From NCBI GenBank assembly GCA_036389295.1, contig DASVQB010000019.1, positions 1-64,000 of the forward strand: 64,000 nt of DNA, given 5' to 3'. Of the stretch, positions 1-8,309 are shown one piece after another. The first letter of the stretch is position 1; the number at the start of each line of letters is the position of its first letter. The notes beneath the pieces were generated by a model. That model searched no databases and was not told the DNA's origin. It saw only the letters and a program-made list of their open reading frames with translations. Both the position numbers and the translations under genes were made by a program. Source of the stretch: AC-37 sp036389295 (GTDB lineage: Bacteria > Actinomycetota > Thermoleophilia > Solirubrobacterales > Thermoleophilaceae).

Positions 1-582
1 CACGTAGGGATGGCCGTCGAAGGTGCCGACGTAGGAGTGCGCGCCGCGCTCGAGCAGGATCAGCTGGTAGTCCTCGGCGATCTCCTGCGAGAAGCGCACG
101 CAGCGGTAGCAGAGGATGCAGCGCTCGCGGTCGATCGCGATCAGCGGCGACAGCTCGAGCGGCTTGCGGAAGTGGCGCTTGGGCTCGATGAAGCGCGACG
201 TTCCCGGGCCCCAGCCGTAGGTGATGTCCTGCAGCGGGCACTCGCCGCCCTTGTCGCAGACCGGGCAGTCGAGCGGGTGGTTGACGAGCAGGAACTCCAC
301 GACCGCGCGCTGCGCGGCGTGCACGCGCTCGGTCTGCGTGTGCACGACCATGCCGTCCTTGACCGGCGTCGAGCAGCCGGTCTGGAGCTTGGGGATGCCC
401 TCGATCTCGACCAGGCACATGCGGCAGGCGCCGACCGGCTGGCCGAGCTTGGGCTCGTAGCAGAACACCGGGATCTCGACGTCGCCGTGCTTCGCGCCGT
501 CGACCAGCATCGAGCCCTCGGGCGCGGTCACCTCGCGGCCGTCGATCTCGAACGTCACCATGCGCGGGACCGGGCGCGGCAT
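1..582 (-). CDS. nuoG: NADH-quinone oxidoreductase subunit G (5' part only)
   Basis: N-terminal 194 residues of the iron-sulfur subunit of complex I, which passes electrons from NuoF/NuoE towards the quinone arm. Visible cluster ligands are C41, C53, C56 and C70 for the [2Fe-2S] centre, H102, C106, C109 and C115 for the His/Cys [4Fe-4S] centre, and C155, C158 and C161 of a further [4Fe-4S] motif. ATG at 582 lies 2 bp after the nuoF stop, and a second in-frame ATG at 561 is possible. The gene runs off the left edge, so the molybdopterin-oxidoreductase-like C-terminal part is not seen. The family assignment is certain from ligand spacing and operon position. Confidence 0.96.
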   Translation of the reverse strand, partial: MPRPVPRMVTFEIDGREVTAPEGSMLVDGAKHGDVEIPVFCYEPKLGQPVGACRMCLVEIEGIPKLQTGCSTPVKDGMVVHTQTERVHAAQRAVVEFLLVNHPLDCPVCDKGGECPLQDITYGWGPGTSRFIEPKRHFRKPLELSPLIAIDRERCILCYRCVRFSQEIAEDYQLILLERGAHSYVGTFDGHPYV

Positions 583-584
583 CG

Positions 585-1910
585 TCAGGCGGCCGCGCTT
601 CCCACTGCCTCGTCGGCGCGGCCGCCGTGCGCGGCCAGCGGCAGGCCGCCGCCCGCCCGCCGGGCCCGCTCGATGTGCGCCTCGAACTCGGGCCGGAACT
701 TCTCGATCATCGAGCCGACCGGCATCGCCATCGAGTCGCCCAGCACGCACAGGCAGTTGCCGATGATGTTGGTCTGGACGTCGGCCATCGTGTCGAGGTC
801 GGCCGGCGTCGCCTCGCCGCTGTCGATGCGCTCGAGCATCTTCACGGTCCAGTTGGTGCCCTCGCGGCACGGGGTGCACTTGCCGCACGACTCGTGGCGG
901 TAGAACTCGGCGAGCCGCAGCGCGACCGTCACGATCGGGACCGAGTCGTCGACCACGATGATCGCGCCGGAGCCGAGCATCGAGCCAGCCTCGGCCATGC
1001 TCTCGAAGTCGTACGGGAGGTCGAGGTCCGCCTCGGTGAGGACCGGCGCCGAGGACCCGCCCGGGAACCAGCACTTGACCCGCCGGCCCTCCGGCGGCCC
1101 GCCGGCGAGCCCGTACACGATGTCGCGCGCGTGGATGCCGAGCGGGATCTCGTAGTTGCCGGGCCGCCGCACGTTGCCCGAGACCGAGACCACCTTCGAG
1201 CCCGCGGACTTCTCGGTCCCCACCTCCTTGAACCAGGCCGCGCCCCGCTCCACGATCGACGGCACGCAGCAGAGCGTCTCGACGTTGTTGATCAGCGTCG
1301 GGCCCTGGTAGAGGCCCTGGTTGGCGGGGAACGGCGGCTTCAGCCGCGGGTTGCCGCGCTTGCCCTCGAGCGAGTCGAGCAGCGCGGTCTCCTCGCCGCA
1401 GATGTAGGCGCCGGCGCCGCGGTGCACGACCAGGCTGAGCGAGTGCTCGGAGCCGAGGATCCGGTCGCCGAGGTAGCCGCGCTCGTAGGCCTCGCGGACG
1501 GCCCGCTCGAGGACGGTGGCCTGGAGCTCGTACTCGCCCCGGATGAAGACGAACGCCTTGTTGACGCCGCCCGCCCAGGCCGCGATCGCGATCCCCTCGA
1601 TCAGCAGGTGCGGGTTCTTCTGCATCAGCAGGCGGTCCTTGAACGTGCCCGGCTCCGACTCGTCGGCGTTGCAGCAGAGGAACTTGTCCATCGAGCCCTT
1701 GGGCAGGAAGCTCGCCTTCTTGCCCATCGCGAAGCCGGCGCCGCCGCGACCGCGGAGGCCCGACTCCTCGAGCTCGTTCAGGACCTCGTCGGGCTCCATC
1801 TCGTGCACCGCCCTGGGGAGGGCGCGGTACCCGCCGTGGCGCTCGTAGCCGTCGATCGTCGCGAGCTCGGGGTCGTTGATCCCCTTCAGGAGGCGCAGCT
1901 CGTCCAGCAT
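585..1910 (-). CDS. nuoF: NADH-quinone oxidoreductase subunit F
   Basis: NADH- and FMN-binding subunit of complex I, 441 aa, the usual family length. A glycine-rich GRGGAGF motif (54-60) lies in the FMN/NADH site. GAGAYICGEETAL and the basic stretch after it are typical of the nucleotide pocket. C342, C345 and C348 (CGKCTPC) with C386/C388 form the N3 [4Fe-4S] site. The last ~25 residues are a short Ala/Gly-rich tail. ATG at 1910 is preceded by a long purine-rich Shine-Dalgarno (GGGAGGGGG). It sits 25 bp after nuoE and 2 bp before nuoG in the nuoA-G operon. Confidence 0.97.
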   Translation of the reverse strand: MLDELRLLKGINDPELATIDGYERHGGYRALPRAVHEMEPDEVLNELEESGLRGRGGAGFAMGKKASFLPKGSMDKFLCCNADESEPGTFKDRLLMQKNPHLLIEGIAIAAWAGGVNKAFVFIRGEYELQATVLERAVREAYERGYLGDRILGSEHSLSLVVHRGAGAYICGEETALLDSLEGKRGNPRLKPPFPANQGLYQGPTLINNVETLCCVPSIVERGAAWFKEVGTEKSAGSKVVSVSGNVRRPGNYEIPLGIHARDIVYGLAGGPPEGRRVKCWFPGGSSAPVLTEADLDLPYDFESMAEAGSMLGSGAIIVVDDSVPIVTVALRLAEFYRHESCGKCTPCREGTNWTVKMLERIDSGEATPADLDTMADVQTNIIGNCLCVLGDSMAMPVGSMIEKFRPEFEAHIERARRAGGGLPLAAHGGRADEAVGSAAA

Positions 1911-1935
1911 CGTCAGGCCCCCCCTCCCATCGGCG

Positions 1936-2628
1936 TCAGGCCCTCCCGCCCCACGGCAGGCGGTAGTCGGAGTCCTCGAGCCCGCGCCCCGGCAGCGGCT
2001 GGCGGCCCTCGCGGATCGCGGCCACGACCTCGGGGGCGTCGCTCGGGTCGAGCGGGCCGACGTAGCGGCCGTCGATCGAGGCCATCGGCGCCATGTCGCA
2101 CGCGCCGAGGCACTCGAACTCGCGCACCTCCGCGTCCTCGAGGCCCTGGCGCTCGGCCTCCTCGGCGATCGCGTCGTACACGGCCTTCGCGTTCACGAGG
2201 CAGCAGGCGACGCTCGTGCACACGTAGACGTGGCGGCGGCCGACCGGCTCCTCGTTGAGCATGTCGTAGAAGCTCGCGACCGAGGACAGGTAGGCGGGCG
2301 TGACCTGCATCACCGCGGCCACCTGGCGCATCGCCTCGGGCGAGCACCAGCCGTGCACCCGCTGGGCGGCGTGCAGCGCCGGGATCGACGCCGACCGGTG
2401 GTCGGGGTAGCGCGACATCAGCTCCTCGATCTCGGCGCGGAGGGCGTCCGGCACGTCGACCTCCGCGAGGTCGGGGACGACGGCGGGGTCCTTGCCGAGG
2501 TCGGCGGGCCGGTCCCAGCCGGGCGGCACGTGCGCCCGGGTCGCGTGCTCGCCTGAGGGCGCGCCCATCGGCTCGTCGCGGCCGACCTGGTCCGGCACCG
2601 GCGGCCCCTCGGGCGGGCGGTCGGTCAC
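1936..2628 (-). CDS. nuoE: NADH-quinone oxidoreductase subunit E
   Basis: Thioredoxin-fold [2Fe-2S] subunit of complex I, 230 aa from a GTG start. The ligands are C137/C142 (C-x4-C) and C173/C177 (C-x3-C), exactly the NuoE/Nqo2 pattern. GTG at 2628 overlaps the nuoD stop as GTGA, which implies translational coupling. ATG at 2568 (211 codons) is the alternative start. The first ~50 residues are Pro/Asp-rich and probably disordered, longer than the N-terminus of many NuoE proteins. It works with NuoF in the NADH dehydrogenase module. Confidence 0.95.
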   Translation of the reverse strand: MTDRPPEGPPVPDQVGRDEPMGAPSGEHATRAHVPPGWDRPADLGKDPAVVPDLAEVDVPDALRAEIEELMSRYPDHRSASIPALHAAQRVHGWCSPEAMRQVAAVMQVTPAYLSSVASFYDMLNEEPVGRRHVYVCTSVACCLVNAKAVYDAIAEEAERQGLEDAEVREFECLGACDMAPMASIDGRYVGPLDPSDAPEVVAAIREGRQPLPGRGLEDSDYRLPWGGRA

Positions 2629-3902
2629 CGGTCGATCCCCCCGAGGATCGGGTCCAGCATCGCGATCGAGGCGATCAGGTCGGCGATCAGACCGTCCTTC
2701 GCCATGTGCTCGAGCGACTGGAGGTTCACGAACGACGGGTCGCGCATGTGCACGCGCGCCGGCTTCGCGGACCCGTCCGCGAGCACGAAGCAGCCCAGCT
2801 CGCCGCGCGGCGACTCGACCGCCACGTAGGTCTCGCCCGGCGGCACCCGGTAGCCCTCGGTCACGAGCTTGAAGTGGTGGATCAGCGCCTCCATGCTCGT
2901 CGCCAGCTCGTGCCGCGGCGGGAGCGCGACCTTGCGGTTGCCGGTGATGTACGGGCCCTCGGGGAGGCCGTCGAGCGCCTGCTCGACGATCTTCACCGAC
3001 TCGCGCATCTCGGCCATCCGCACCCGGTAGCGGTCGTAGTTGTCGCCCTCGGTCCCGACCGGGATCTTGAAGTCGAAGTGGTCGTACGAGCTGTACGGCA
3101 TCGCCTTGCGCAGGTCCCACGGGTCGCCGGTCGCGCGCAGCAGCGGGCCGGTAACTCCGAGCGCGCGCATCCGCTCCTGCGAGACGACGCCGGTGTGCTT
3201 GAGCCGCTGGAGCAGGATCTCGTTGCGGTCGAGGATCGCCTCGTACTGGTCCACGCGCGCGGGGAACTCGGAGCAGAAGGCGCGGACCCGCCTCACCCAG
3301 CCCGGCGGGACGTCCTCGATCACGCCGCCGACCTGGAAGTAGCGCGGGTGGAGGCGCTGGCCGCTCGACATCTCGAACAGGTCGAGGATCCGCTCGCGGT
3401 CGCGGAGGGCGTACCAGAGCATCGAGATCGCGCCGACGTCGAGCGCCGAGGTGCCGAGCCAGAAGAGGTGGCTGGCGATCCGGTTCAGCTCGAGGTGGGC
3501 GACCCGCAGGTACTGGGCGCGCGGCGGGACCTCCTCCTCGACCAGGCGCTCCACCGCCATGCAGTACACGAGCGCGTTGAAGTAGTAGGAGAGGTAGTCC
3601 ATCCGCTCGACGAACGGGATGACCTTCCAGTAGGCCTGGTCCTCGCAGCTCTTCTCGATGCCGGTGTGGACGTAGCCGATCAGCGGCTTGCACTCGCGCA
3701 CGACCTCGCCCTCGAGCGTGAGCAGCAGCCGGAGCACCCCGTGGGTGGCGGGGTGGTGCGGGCCCATGTTGATCGTGAACAGCTCGGTCTCGGGCTCGAG
3801 CTCGGTGCCGTAGACCGGCTCGCCCGGCGCGTCGAGCCGCTCGAGCGTGACCGACCGCTCGCGCTCGCGGTAGGGGACCGACAGCGGGCTCTCGTCAGTC
3901 AT
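2625..3902 (-). CDS. nuoD: NADH-quinone oxidoreductase subunit D
   Basis: 49-kDa-type subunit (425 aa) that forms the quinone pocket with NuoB. Recognisable family segments are the N-terminal MGPHHPATHGV motif, which contributes to quinone binding, the GYxHTGIEK segment, and the C-terminal DPILGGIDR ending that is almost invariant in NuoD. It starts at ATG 3902, overlapping the end of nuoC by 8 bp, and its stop overlaps the nuoE GTG. The hydrogenase-like Ni ligands are absent, as expected. Confidence 0.97.
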   Translation of the reverse strand: MTDESPLSVPYRERERSVTLERLDAPGEPVYGTELEPETELFTINMGPHHPATHGVLRLLLTLEGEVVRECKPLIGYVHTGIEKSCEDQAYWKVIPFVERMDYLSYYFNALVYCMAVERLVEEEVPPRAQYLRVAHLELNRIASHLFWLGTSALDVGAISMLWYALRDRERILDLFEMSSGQRLHPRYFQVGGVIEDVPPGWVRRVRAFCSEFPARVDQYEAILDRNEILLQRLKHTGVVSQERMRALGVTGPLLRATGDPWDLRKAMPYSSYDHFDFKIPVGTEGDNYDRYRVRMAEMRESVKIVEQALDGLPEGPYITGNRKVALPPRHELATSMEALIHHFKLVTEGYRVPPGETYVAVESPRGELGCFVLADGSAKPARVHMRDPSFVNLQSLEHMAKDGLIADLIASIAMLDPILGGIDR

Positions 3903-4413
3903 ACCAGCGCGGCGTCTCGTGCTCGTTGAAGGTGAACAGGACCGGCTCGCCGCCCATCGGGAAGTCGCGCCGCTGGGGGTGGCCCTCGTAGTCCTCGGGC
4001 ATGAGGATGCGCCTCAGGTCCGGGTGGCCCTCGAAGACCACGCCGAACATGTCGAACACCTCCCGCTCCTGGAAGTCGGCGGTGGGGTAGAGGTCGACGA
4101 CCGACGGCACGCGCGGCTCGTCGACGCCCACGCGGACCTTCACGCCGAGGCGGTCGAGCCGCTCGCGCGAGAGGAGCTGGTAGTGCACGCCGAGGCGCGG
4201 CTCCTCGGGCAGGTAGTCGCAGCCGTGCAGGCTCATCAGGTGCGGCCAGGCCTCGGCCGGGTCGTCGCGCAGGCGGGCGAGCACGTCGTGCACGGCGGCC
4301 GGCGCCAGCTCGAGCGTGGCCTGCTCGCGGTGGTACTCCGTGCCGACGACCGCGTCCTCGCCGAAGCCCTCCCGGACGGCGGCGGCGATCAGCTCCAGGC
4401 CCGTCGCATCCAT
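3895..4413 (-). CDS. nuoC: NADH-quinone oxidoreductase subunit C
   Basis: 30-kDa-type subunit of complex I, 172 aa, separate from NuoD (not the fused NuoCD of enterobacteria). The conserved block around DLYPTADFQEREVFDMFGVVFEGHPDLRR is seen in part as the EREVFDMFG motif, followed by ILMPEDYEGHPQRRDFP, the NuoC signature. ATG at 4413 is 2 bp after the nuoB stop; the 3' end overlaps nuoD by 8 bp. It structurally joins NuoB and NuoD in the peripheral arm. Confidence 0.96.
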   Translation of the reverse strand: MDATGLELIAAAVREGFGEDAVVGTEYHREQATLELAPAAVHDVLARLRDDPAEAWPHLMSLHGCDYLPEEPRLGVHYQLLSRERLDRLGVKVRVGVDEPRVPSVVDLYPTADFQEREVFDMFGVVFEGHPDLRRILMPEDYEGHPQRRDFPMGGEPVLFTFNEHETPRWYD

Positions 4414-4415
4414 GG

Positions 4416-5099
4416 CTACCTCCGCGGGGCGTCCCGCCCCGCGGTTCCGACCCGGCTCTCGGCCTCCGGCCTCGCGTGACCGGTCGAGCTTCGCTCGACC
4501 TCCTCCTCGGTCCCGTACGCGTTGTAGCGCTCGCGCCACCCCAGGTCGGGCTGCCCCTTGATCTTGTTCTGGAGCTTGATGATCCCGTACATCAGCGCCT
4601 CCGGCCGCGGCGGGCAGCCGGGCACGTAGACGTCGACCGGGAGGAACTTGTCCGCCCCCTGGACGAGCGCGTAGTTGTTGAACATCCCGGCGCTCGAGGC
4701 GCAGGCGCCCATCGAGATCACCCACTTGGGCTCGAGCATCTGGTCGTAGATGCGGCGGATGACCGGCGCCATCTTCACCGAGACGCGGCCCGAGAGGATG
4801 ATCATGTCGGCCTGCCGCGGCGAGGCCCGGAACACCTCGGCGCCGAACCGCGCGGCGTCCATCCGCGGCGATCCGACCACCGAGATCATCTCGATCGCGC
4901 AGCAGGCGAGGCCGAAGGTGAGCGGCCACGGCGCGTTGGCCCGCGCCCAGCTCTGCGCCTTCTCGAGGGTGGTCAGGCCGACCCGCTCCTCCATGTAGCG
5001 CTCTAGCGCCTCGCCGTCGAGCTCGCCGCGGAGCAGCTGGCGCGCGCGAAGCTGGCGGGCCCGGAGGTCGCCCCCCGCGCCGGCCGGCTCGCGGCTCAC
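4416..5099 (-). CDS. nuoB: NADH-quinone oxidoreductase subunit B
   Basis: PSST-type subunit, 227 aa from a GTG that overlaps the nuoA stop (GTGA). It carries the terminal N2 [4Fe-4S] cluster: tandem C66-C67, C133 and C162 (in GCPPRPE) are all present. The first ~38 residues are a charged extension; an internal ATG at the start of MEERVGL would give a shorter protein. The C-terminal ~30 residues after the conserved fold are Arg/Glu-rich and probably disordered. It hands electrons to quinone at the interface with NuoD. Confidence 0.95.
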   Translation of the reverse strand: MSREPAGAGGDLRARQLRARQLLRGELDGEALERYMEERVGLTTLEKAQSWARANAPWPLTFGLACCAIEMISVVGSPRMDAARFGAEVFRASPRQADMIILSGRVSVKMAPVIRRIYDQMLEPKWVISMGACASSAGMFNNYALVQGADKFLPVDVYVPGCPPRPEALMYGIIKLQNKIKGQPDLGWRERYNAYGTEEEVERSSTGHARPEAESRVGTAGRDAPRR

Positions 5100-5452
5100 T
5101 TCCACTCGAGCGCCCCCCTCCGCCAGACGAACACGAGCGCCGCGAACAGGAGCACGACGAACACGATCGTCTCGACGAGCGCGAAGGTCCCGAAGTCCCT
5201 CAGCCCGACGGCCACCGGGTAGAGGAACACCGCCTCTATGTCGAACAGGATGAAGAGCATCGCGATCAGGTAGAAGCTGATCCCGAAGCGGAAGCTCTTC
5301 GTGACCTCCGAGGGGAGGCCGCACTCGTAGGGCTCGGACTTGACCCGGCTCGGCCGGCGCGGGCCGAGGACGCCGTTCAGCATCGTGAAGAGGCCGCCGA
5401 CGCCGGCGCCGAGCGCGACGAACACGAGAGCTGGGAGGTAGCTCTTCAGCAT
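5096..5452 (-). CDS. nuoA: NADH-quinone oxidoreductase subunit A
   Basis: Small membrane subunit of complex I, 118 aa from ATG 5452, with three predicted transmembrane helices (starting YLPALVFVALG, FYLIAMLFILFDIEAVF and ETIVFVVLLFAALVF). The loop SEPYECGLPS contains the conserved Cys/Glu region of NuoA. An in-frame TTG at 5473 would add seven residues, but the ATG fits the family start. First gene of the nuo operon. No clear Shine-Dalgarno; a TATAAC hexamer 13 bp upstream suggests a very short leader. Confidence 0.95.
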   Translation of the reverse strand: MLKSYLPALVFVALGAGVGGLFTMLNGVLGPRRPSRVKSEPYECGLPSEVTKSFRFGISFYLIAMLFILFDIEAVFLYPVAVGLRDFGTFALVETIVFVVLLFAALVFVWRRGALEWK

Positions 5453-5464
5453 GGAGGCGCGCGG

Positions 5465-5470
5465 GTTATA
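5465..5470 (-). promoter_or_regulatory. candidate -10 element of the nuo operon
   Basis: TATAAC on the minus strand, ending 12 nt before the nuoA ATG. This would place the transcription start only a few bases before the start codon. No convincing -35 is seen. The flanking bases on the plus strand contain TGTGACA, which could be part of a regulator site, but the symmetry is weak. Confidence 0.35.
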
Positions 5471-5514
5471 CAACCGTTTGTGACACGTTGCTACATAGTG
5501 CGGAAGGGCGCTTG

Positions 5515-5949
5515 GTGAGCGGCGTCCACGCCTCCCTGGGGGTGGCCGTGGTGGTTGCCAACGCGGCCGCCGCGGCGGTGGGCGGGGCGGCCTGGCTGCG
5601 CCGCGAGCCGTCGTCCGCCTTCTGGTACGTGCTGCGGGTCGCGCAGGCGGCCGTCGCGGTGGAGGCAGGGCTCGGCGTCGCGCTGCTCGTGGGGGGCGCC
5701 GACGCCCCCGGCGGCGGGCTCCACCTCTTCTACGGGATCTCCCCGCTGGTGGTGTCGGTGGTGTGCGAGGGGCTGCGCGCGGGGGTCGCCCAGGCCGAGG
5801 TCGAGGCCGTCGAGGGGGACGTCGAGGCGCTCGACCGGCGCCAGCAGGTCCTGCTGGCGCGCCGGGTCGTGCTGCGGGAGATCGGCGTGATGACCGTCGG
5901 GTCGCTCCTGATCCTCACGCTGACGCTGCGCGCGGCCGGGATCTTCTAG
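5515..5949 (+). CDS. hypothetical membrane protein
   Basis: 144 aa from GTG 5515, chosen because GGAAGGG lies about 8 nt upstream; a TTG at 5488 is an alternative that overlaps the nuo promoter region. Hydrophobic segments at about residues 4-25, 43-62 and 67-83 and at the C-terminus (MTVGSLLILTLTLRAAG) suggest four membrane helices. A charged amphipathic stretch (EVEAVEGDVEALDRRQQ) lies before the last one. It is divergent from nuoA. I do not recognise the family. Confidence 0.75.
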   Translation: MSGVHASLGVAVVVANAAAAAVGGAAWLRREPSSAFWYVLRVAQAAVAVEAGLGVALLVGGADAPGGGLHLFYGISPLVVSVVCEGLRAGVAQAEVEAVEGDVEALDRRQQVLLARRVVLREIGVMTVGSLLILTLTLRAAGIF

Positions 5950-6106
5950 GCGGGGGATCTTCTCGCGCGGGTGAAGGAGACCGCGGCGCGGGGGCGAAAC
6001 CCGGGAACGCCTCGGCGCCGGCTTGGGCGGTCAAGCCGCAGCAATGACGCTTCCCGGCGGCCGTCCTCATCGGCGGCGATCAAGGCCGGCGTCGGGGCAA
6101 CTTCCT

Positions 6107-6508
6107 CTACTCGACCTTCAGCTTTCCCCTCATGCCCAGCTGGGCGTGGTCGCCGATCGAGCAGAACGTCTCGTACTCGCCGGGCGGGAGCTCGACGGTC
6201 GCCTCGGCGCTCTCGCCGTCGCCGACGGCCTCGGTCCCGCCGAGGTCGTCGCCGTCGCGCCGGACGTGGACGTCGTGCGGGAGGGTGCCCTCGTTGCGCA
6301 GGCGGAAGCGGACCCGGGCCCTGCCGCGGGCGCCGCGAACCGTGACGGTCCCCGGCTCGAACGAGTACTCGTCGGCCTTCACCTCGACCGTCCCGCCGCT
6401 GTCCACCGCGACGTTCCCGCGCGAGCCCTTCGAGTCGTCGCCGCAGCCGGCGAGGGCGGCGGCCGCGAGGGCGACGGCGGCTGTCGTGGCGGGCGCTGCG
6501 GGGCGCAT
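6107..6508 (-). CDS. cupredoxin-like lipoprotein
   Basis: 133 aa from ATG 6508. A lipoprotein signal peptide ends in LAGC, with C22 as the lipidated residue. The rest is a beta-rich domain with a full type 1 copper ligand set: H78 (LPHDV), C116, H121 and M126 (C-x4-H-x4-M). It is therefore probably a plastocyanin/azurin-like periplasmic-side electron carrier anchored to the membrane. It diverges from a cytochrome c lipoprotein with only 23 bp between the start codons, which suggests a common electron transfer role. An upstream ATG at 6544 would overlap the cytochrome gene and destroy the signal peptide, so it was not chosen. Confidence 0.85.
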   Translation of the reverse strand: MRPAAPATTAAVALAAAALAGCGDDSKGSRGNVAVDSGGTVEVKADEYSFEPGTVTVRGARGRARVRFRLRNEGTLPHDVHVRRDGDDLGGTEAVGDGESAEATVELPPGEYETFCSIGDHAQLGMRGKLKVE

Positions 6509-6531
6509 GGCGGCGGATAGTATGCGCCGCC
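6509..6531. promoter_or_regulatory. symmetric divergent leaderless promoter
   Basis: The 23 bp between two divergent ATGs read GGCGGCG-GATAGTATG-CGCCGCC. The outer arms are a perfect 7-bp inverted repeat that continues into the start codons. On the plus strand TAGTAT (6518-6523) is 8 nt before ATG 6532. On the minus strand TACTAT (6522-6517) is 8 nt before ATG 6508. Both genes can thus use one overlapping -10 and begin transcription at or next to the start codon. Confidence 0.65.
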
Positions 6532-6963
6532 ATGTCGTCTCCACGGCACCTGCTCGCGTGCCTTGCCGCCGCGGCCGCGGCGGTCGCCGGAGGCTGCGGG
6601 GGGACCGCCGAGATCGAGGTCCCGAAGAGCCAGTCGGCGCTCCACCGCGGAGCGGAGCTGTTCTCGGAGCGCTGCTCCGGCTGCCACACGCTCGAGGCCG
6701 CGAGGAGCCAGGGCTCGAAGCCGGAGGGCCAGGTCTCGGGCGGCGAGCGCACCAACGGACCGAACTTCAACGTCCGCCGCGAGAACCGGGACGACGTCCT
6801 GTTCGCGATCCGCAACGGCGGCTTCTCCGGGGCGATCATGCCGGCGAACATCGTGGTCGGCCGCGACGCGGAGGACGTGGCGCTGTTCGTCGAGCGCTAC
6901 GCGGGCCGCAAGGCCCCGGTCCAGGGGCAGGCGCAGGGGAAGACGTCGCAGGGCGGCAAGTAG
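6532..6963 (+). CDS. c-type cytochrome lipoprotein
   Basis: 143 aa. A signal peptide ends in AGGC, with C22 as the likely lipidation site. A single class I cytochrome c domain follows, with heme motif C48-S-G-C51-H52 and likely axial Met M103 (in IMPAN). The Gln/Gly/Lys-rich tail after residue 125 is probably disordered. It should be a membrane-anchored electron carrier on the outer face. The paired cupredoxin on the other strand suggests they exchange electrons or serve the same oxidase. The 3' end lies 19 bp before serS. Confidence 0.9.
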   Translation: MSSPRHLLACLAAAAAAVAGGCGGTAEIEVPKSQSALHRGAELFSERCSGCHTLEAARSQGSKPEGQVSGGERTNGPNFNVRRENRDDVLFAIRNGGFSGAIMPANIVVGRDAEDVALFVERYAGRKAPVQGQAQGKTSQGGK

Positions 6964-6982
6964 CGCGTCGGAGGGCCGCCCG

Positions 6983-8230
6983 CTGCTCGACCTGAAGCGG
7001 ATCCGGGAGGACCCCGACGGGGTCCGGGCCGGGCTGGAGCGGCGCCGGCTGCCGCCGACCGCGGTCGACGACCTGCTGGCGTTCGACGCGCGGCGGCGCG
7101 AGCTGCTGCCCGAGCTCGAGGGGCTCCGCGGGACCCAGAGGCGGGCGAGCGAGGCGATCGCGGAGGCGAAGCGGTCCGGGGACGACGCGTCGGGCGCGAT
7201 CGAGGAGATGCGCGAGGTCGCCGCGCGCGTGAAGGAGATGGGGGTGGAGGTCGCGGCGGTCGAGGAGCGGCTCGACTCGACGCTCGCCACGCTGCCCAAC
7301 CTGCCGGCCGACTCGGCGCCGGACGAGGAGGAGGTCGTCCGCGAGTGGGGCGAGTCCGGCCGCGGCGGGCGCGACCACCTCGAGCTGCTCGGGTGGATGG
7401 TCGACATGGAGGCGGGCGCGCGGGTGTCGGGGTCGCGGTTCGCCTACCTCCGCGGGCCGGTCGTGATGCTGGAGCTGGCCCTCGTCCGGTGGGCGCTCGA
7501 CGTGCTCGCCGGCCACGGCTTCGAGCCGGTCGTGCCGCCGGTCCTCGTGCGCGAGGAGGCGATGTTCGGCACCGGCTTCCTGCCCGACACCGAGCAGCAG
7601 ATCTACCGGGTGCCCGACGACGACCTCTACCTGGCCGGCACCTCCGAGGTGGCGCTCGCCTCCCTGCACGGCGGCGAGATCCTCGAGCCGGGCGCGCTGC
7701 CGCGCCGCTACGCCGGGTTCTCCACCTGCTTCCGGCGCGAGGCGGGAGCGGCCGGGAAGGACACCCGCGGGATCTTCCGCGTCCACCAGTTCGACAAGGT
7801 CGAGATGTTCGCGTTCGTCGAGCCCGACGAGGCCGAGGCCGAGCACGAGCGGCTGCTCGCGATCGAGGAGGAGATCGTGCAGGCGCTCGAGATCCCGTAC
7901 CGGGTCGTGAACATCGCGGCGTGGGACCTGGGCGCGTCGGCCGCCAAGAAGTTCGACATCGAGGCGTGGCTGCCCGGGCAGGAGCGCTTCCGGGAGCTCA
8001 CGTCGTGCTCGAACACGACCGACTACCAGGCGCGGCGCCTCGACGTGCGCTACCGCCCCGACGCCGGGGCGGGGCCGCGGCACGTCAACACGCTGAACGG
8101 CACCGCCGTGGCGGTCGGCCGGACGATCATCGCGCTCGTGGAGAACCACCAGGAGGACGACGGGTGCGTCCGGGTCCCGGACGTGCTGAGGCAGTTCGGG
8201 GCGCCCAAGACGATCGGCCCCGTGGGCTGA
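6983..8230 (+). CDS. serS: seryl-tRNA synthetase, apparent CTG start
   Basis: Charges tRNA-Ser with serine. From CTG 6983 the protein is 415 aa and begins (M)LDLKRIREDPDGVRAGLERR, the usual SerRS N-terminus. The tRNA-binding coiled coil occupies about residues 30-105. The class II catalytic core follows: TSEVALASLHGGE, motif 2 around FRREAGAAGKDTRGIFRVHQF, and motif 3 NGTAVAVGRTIIALVENHQ. No ATG, GTG or TTG exists in frame between the cytochrome gene and the conserved start. A strong GGAGGG (6970-6975) lies 7 nt before the CTG, so CTG is the best supported start codon. Two tRNA-Ser genes are also in the window. Confidence 0.93.
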   Translation: MLDLKRIREDPDGVRAGLERRRLPPTAVDDLLAFDARRRELLPELEGLRGTQRRASEAIAEAKRSGDDASGAIEEMREVAARVKEMGVEVAAVEERLDSTLATLPNLPADSAPDEEEVVREWGESGRGGRDHLELLGWMVDMEAGARVSGSRFAYLRGPVVMLELALVRWALDVLAGHGFEPVVPPVLVREEAMFGTGFLPDTEQQIYRVPDDDLYLAGTSEVALASLHGGEILEPGALPRRYAGFSTCFRREAGAAGKDTRGIFRVHQFDKVEMFAFVEPDEAEAEHERLLAIEEEIVQALEIPYRVVNIAAWDLGASAAKKFDIEAWLPGQERFRELTSCSNTTDYQARRLDVRYRPDAGAGPRHVNTLNGTAVAVGRTIIALVENHQEDDGCVRVPDVLRQFGAPKTIGPVG

Positions 8231-8309
8231 CCGGCCGGCGCCTTCGGTCGGCATGTAGGCCGCCCGCTACAGCCGGGGTGGAATGCCTCCGATAAGGAGC
8301 GGTGACCCC

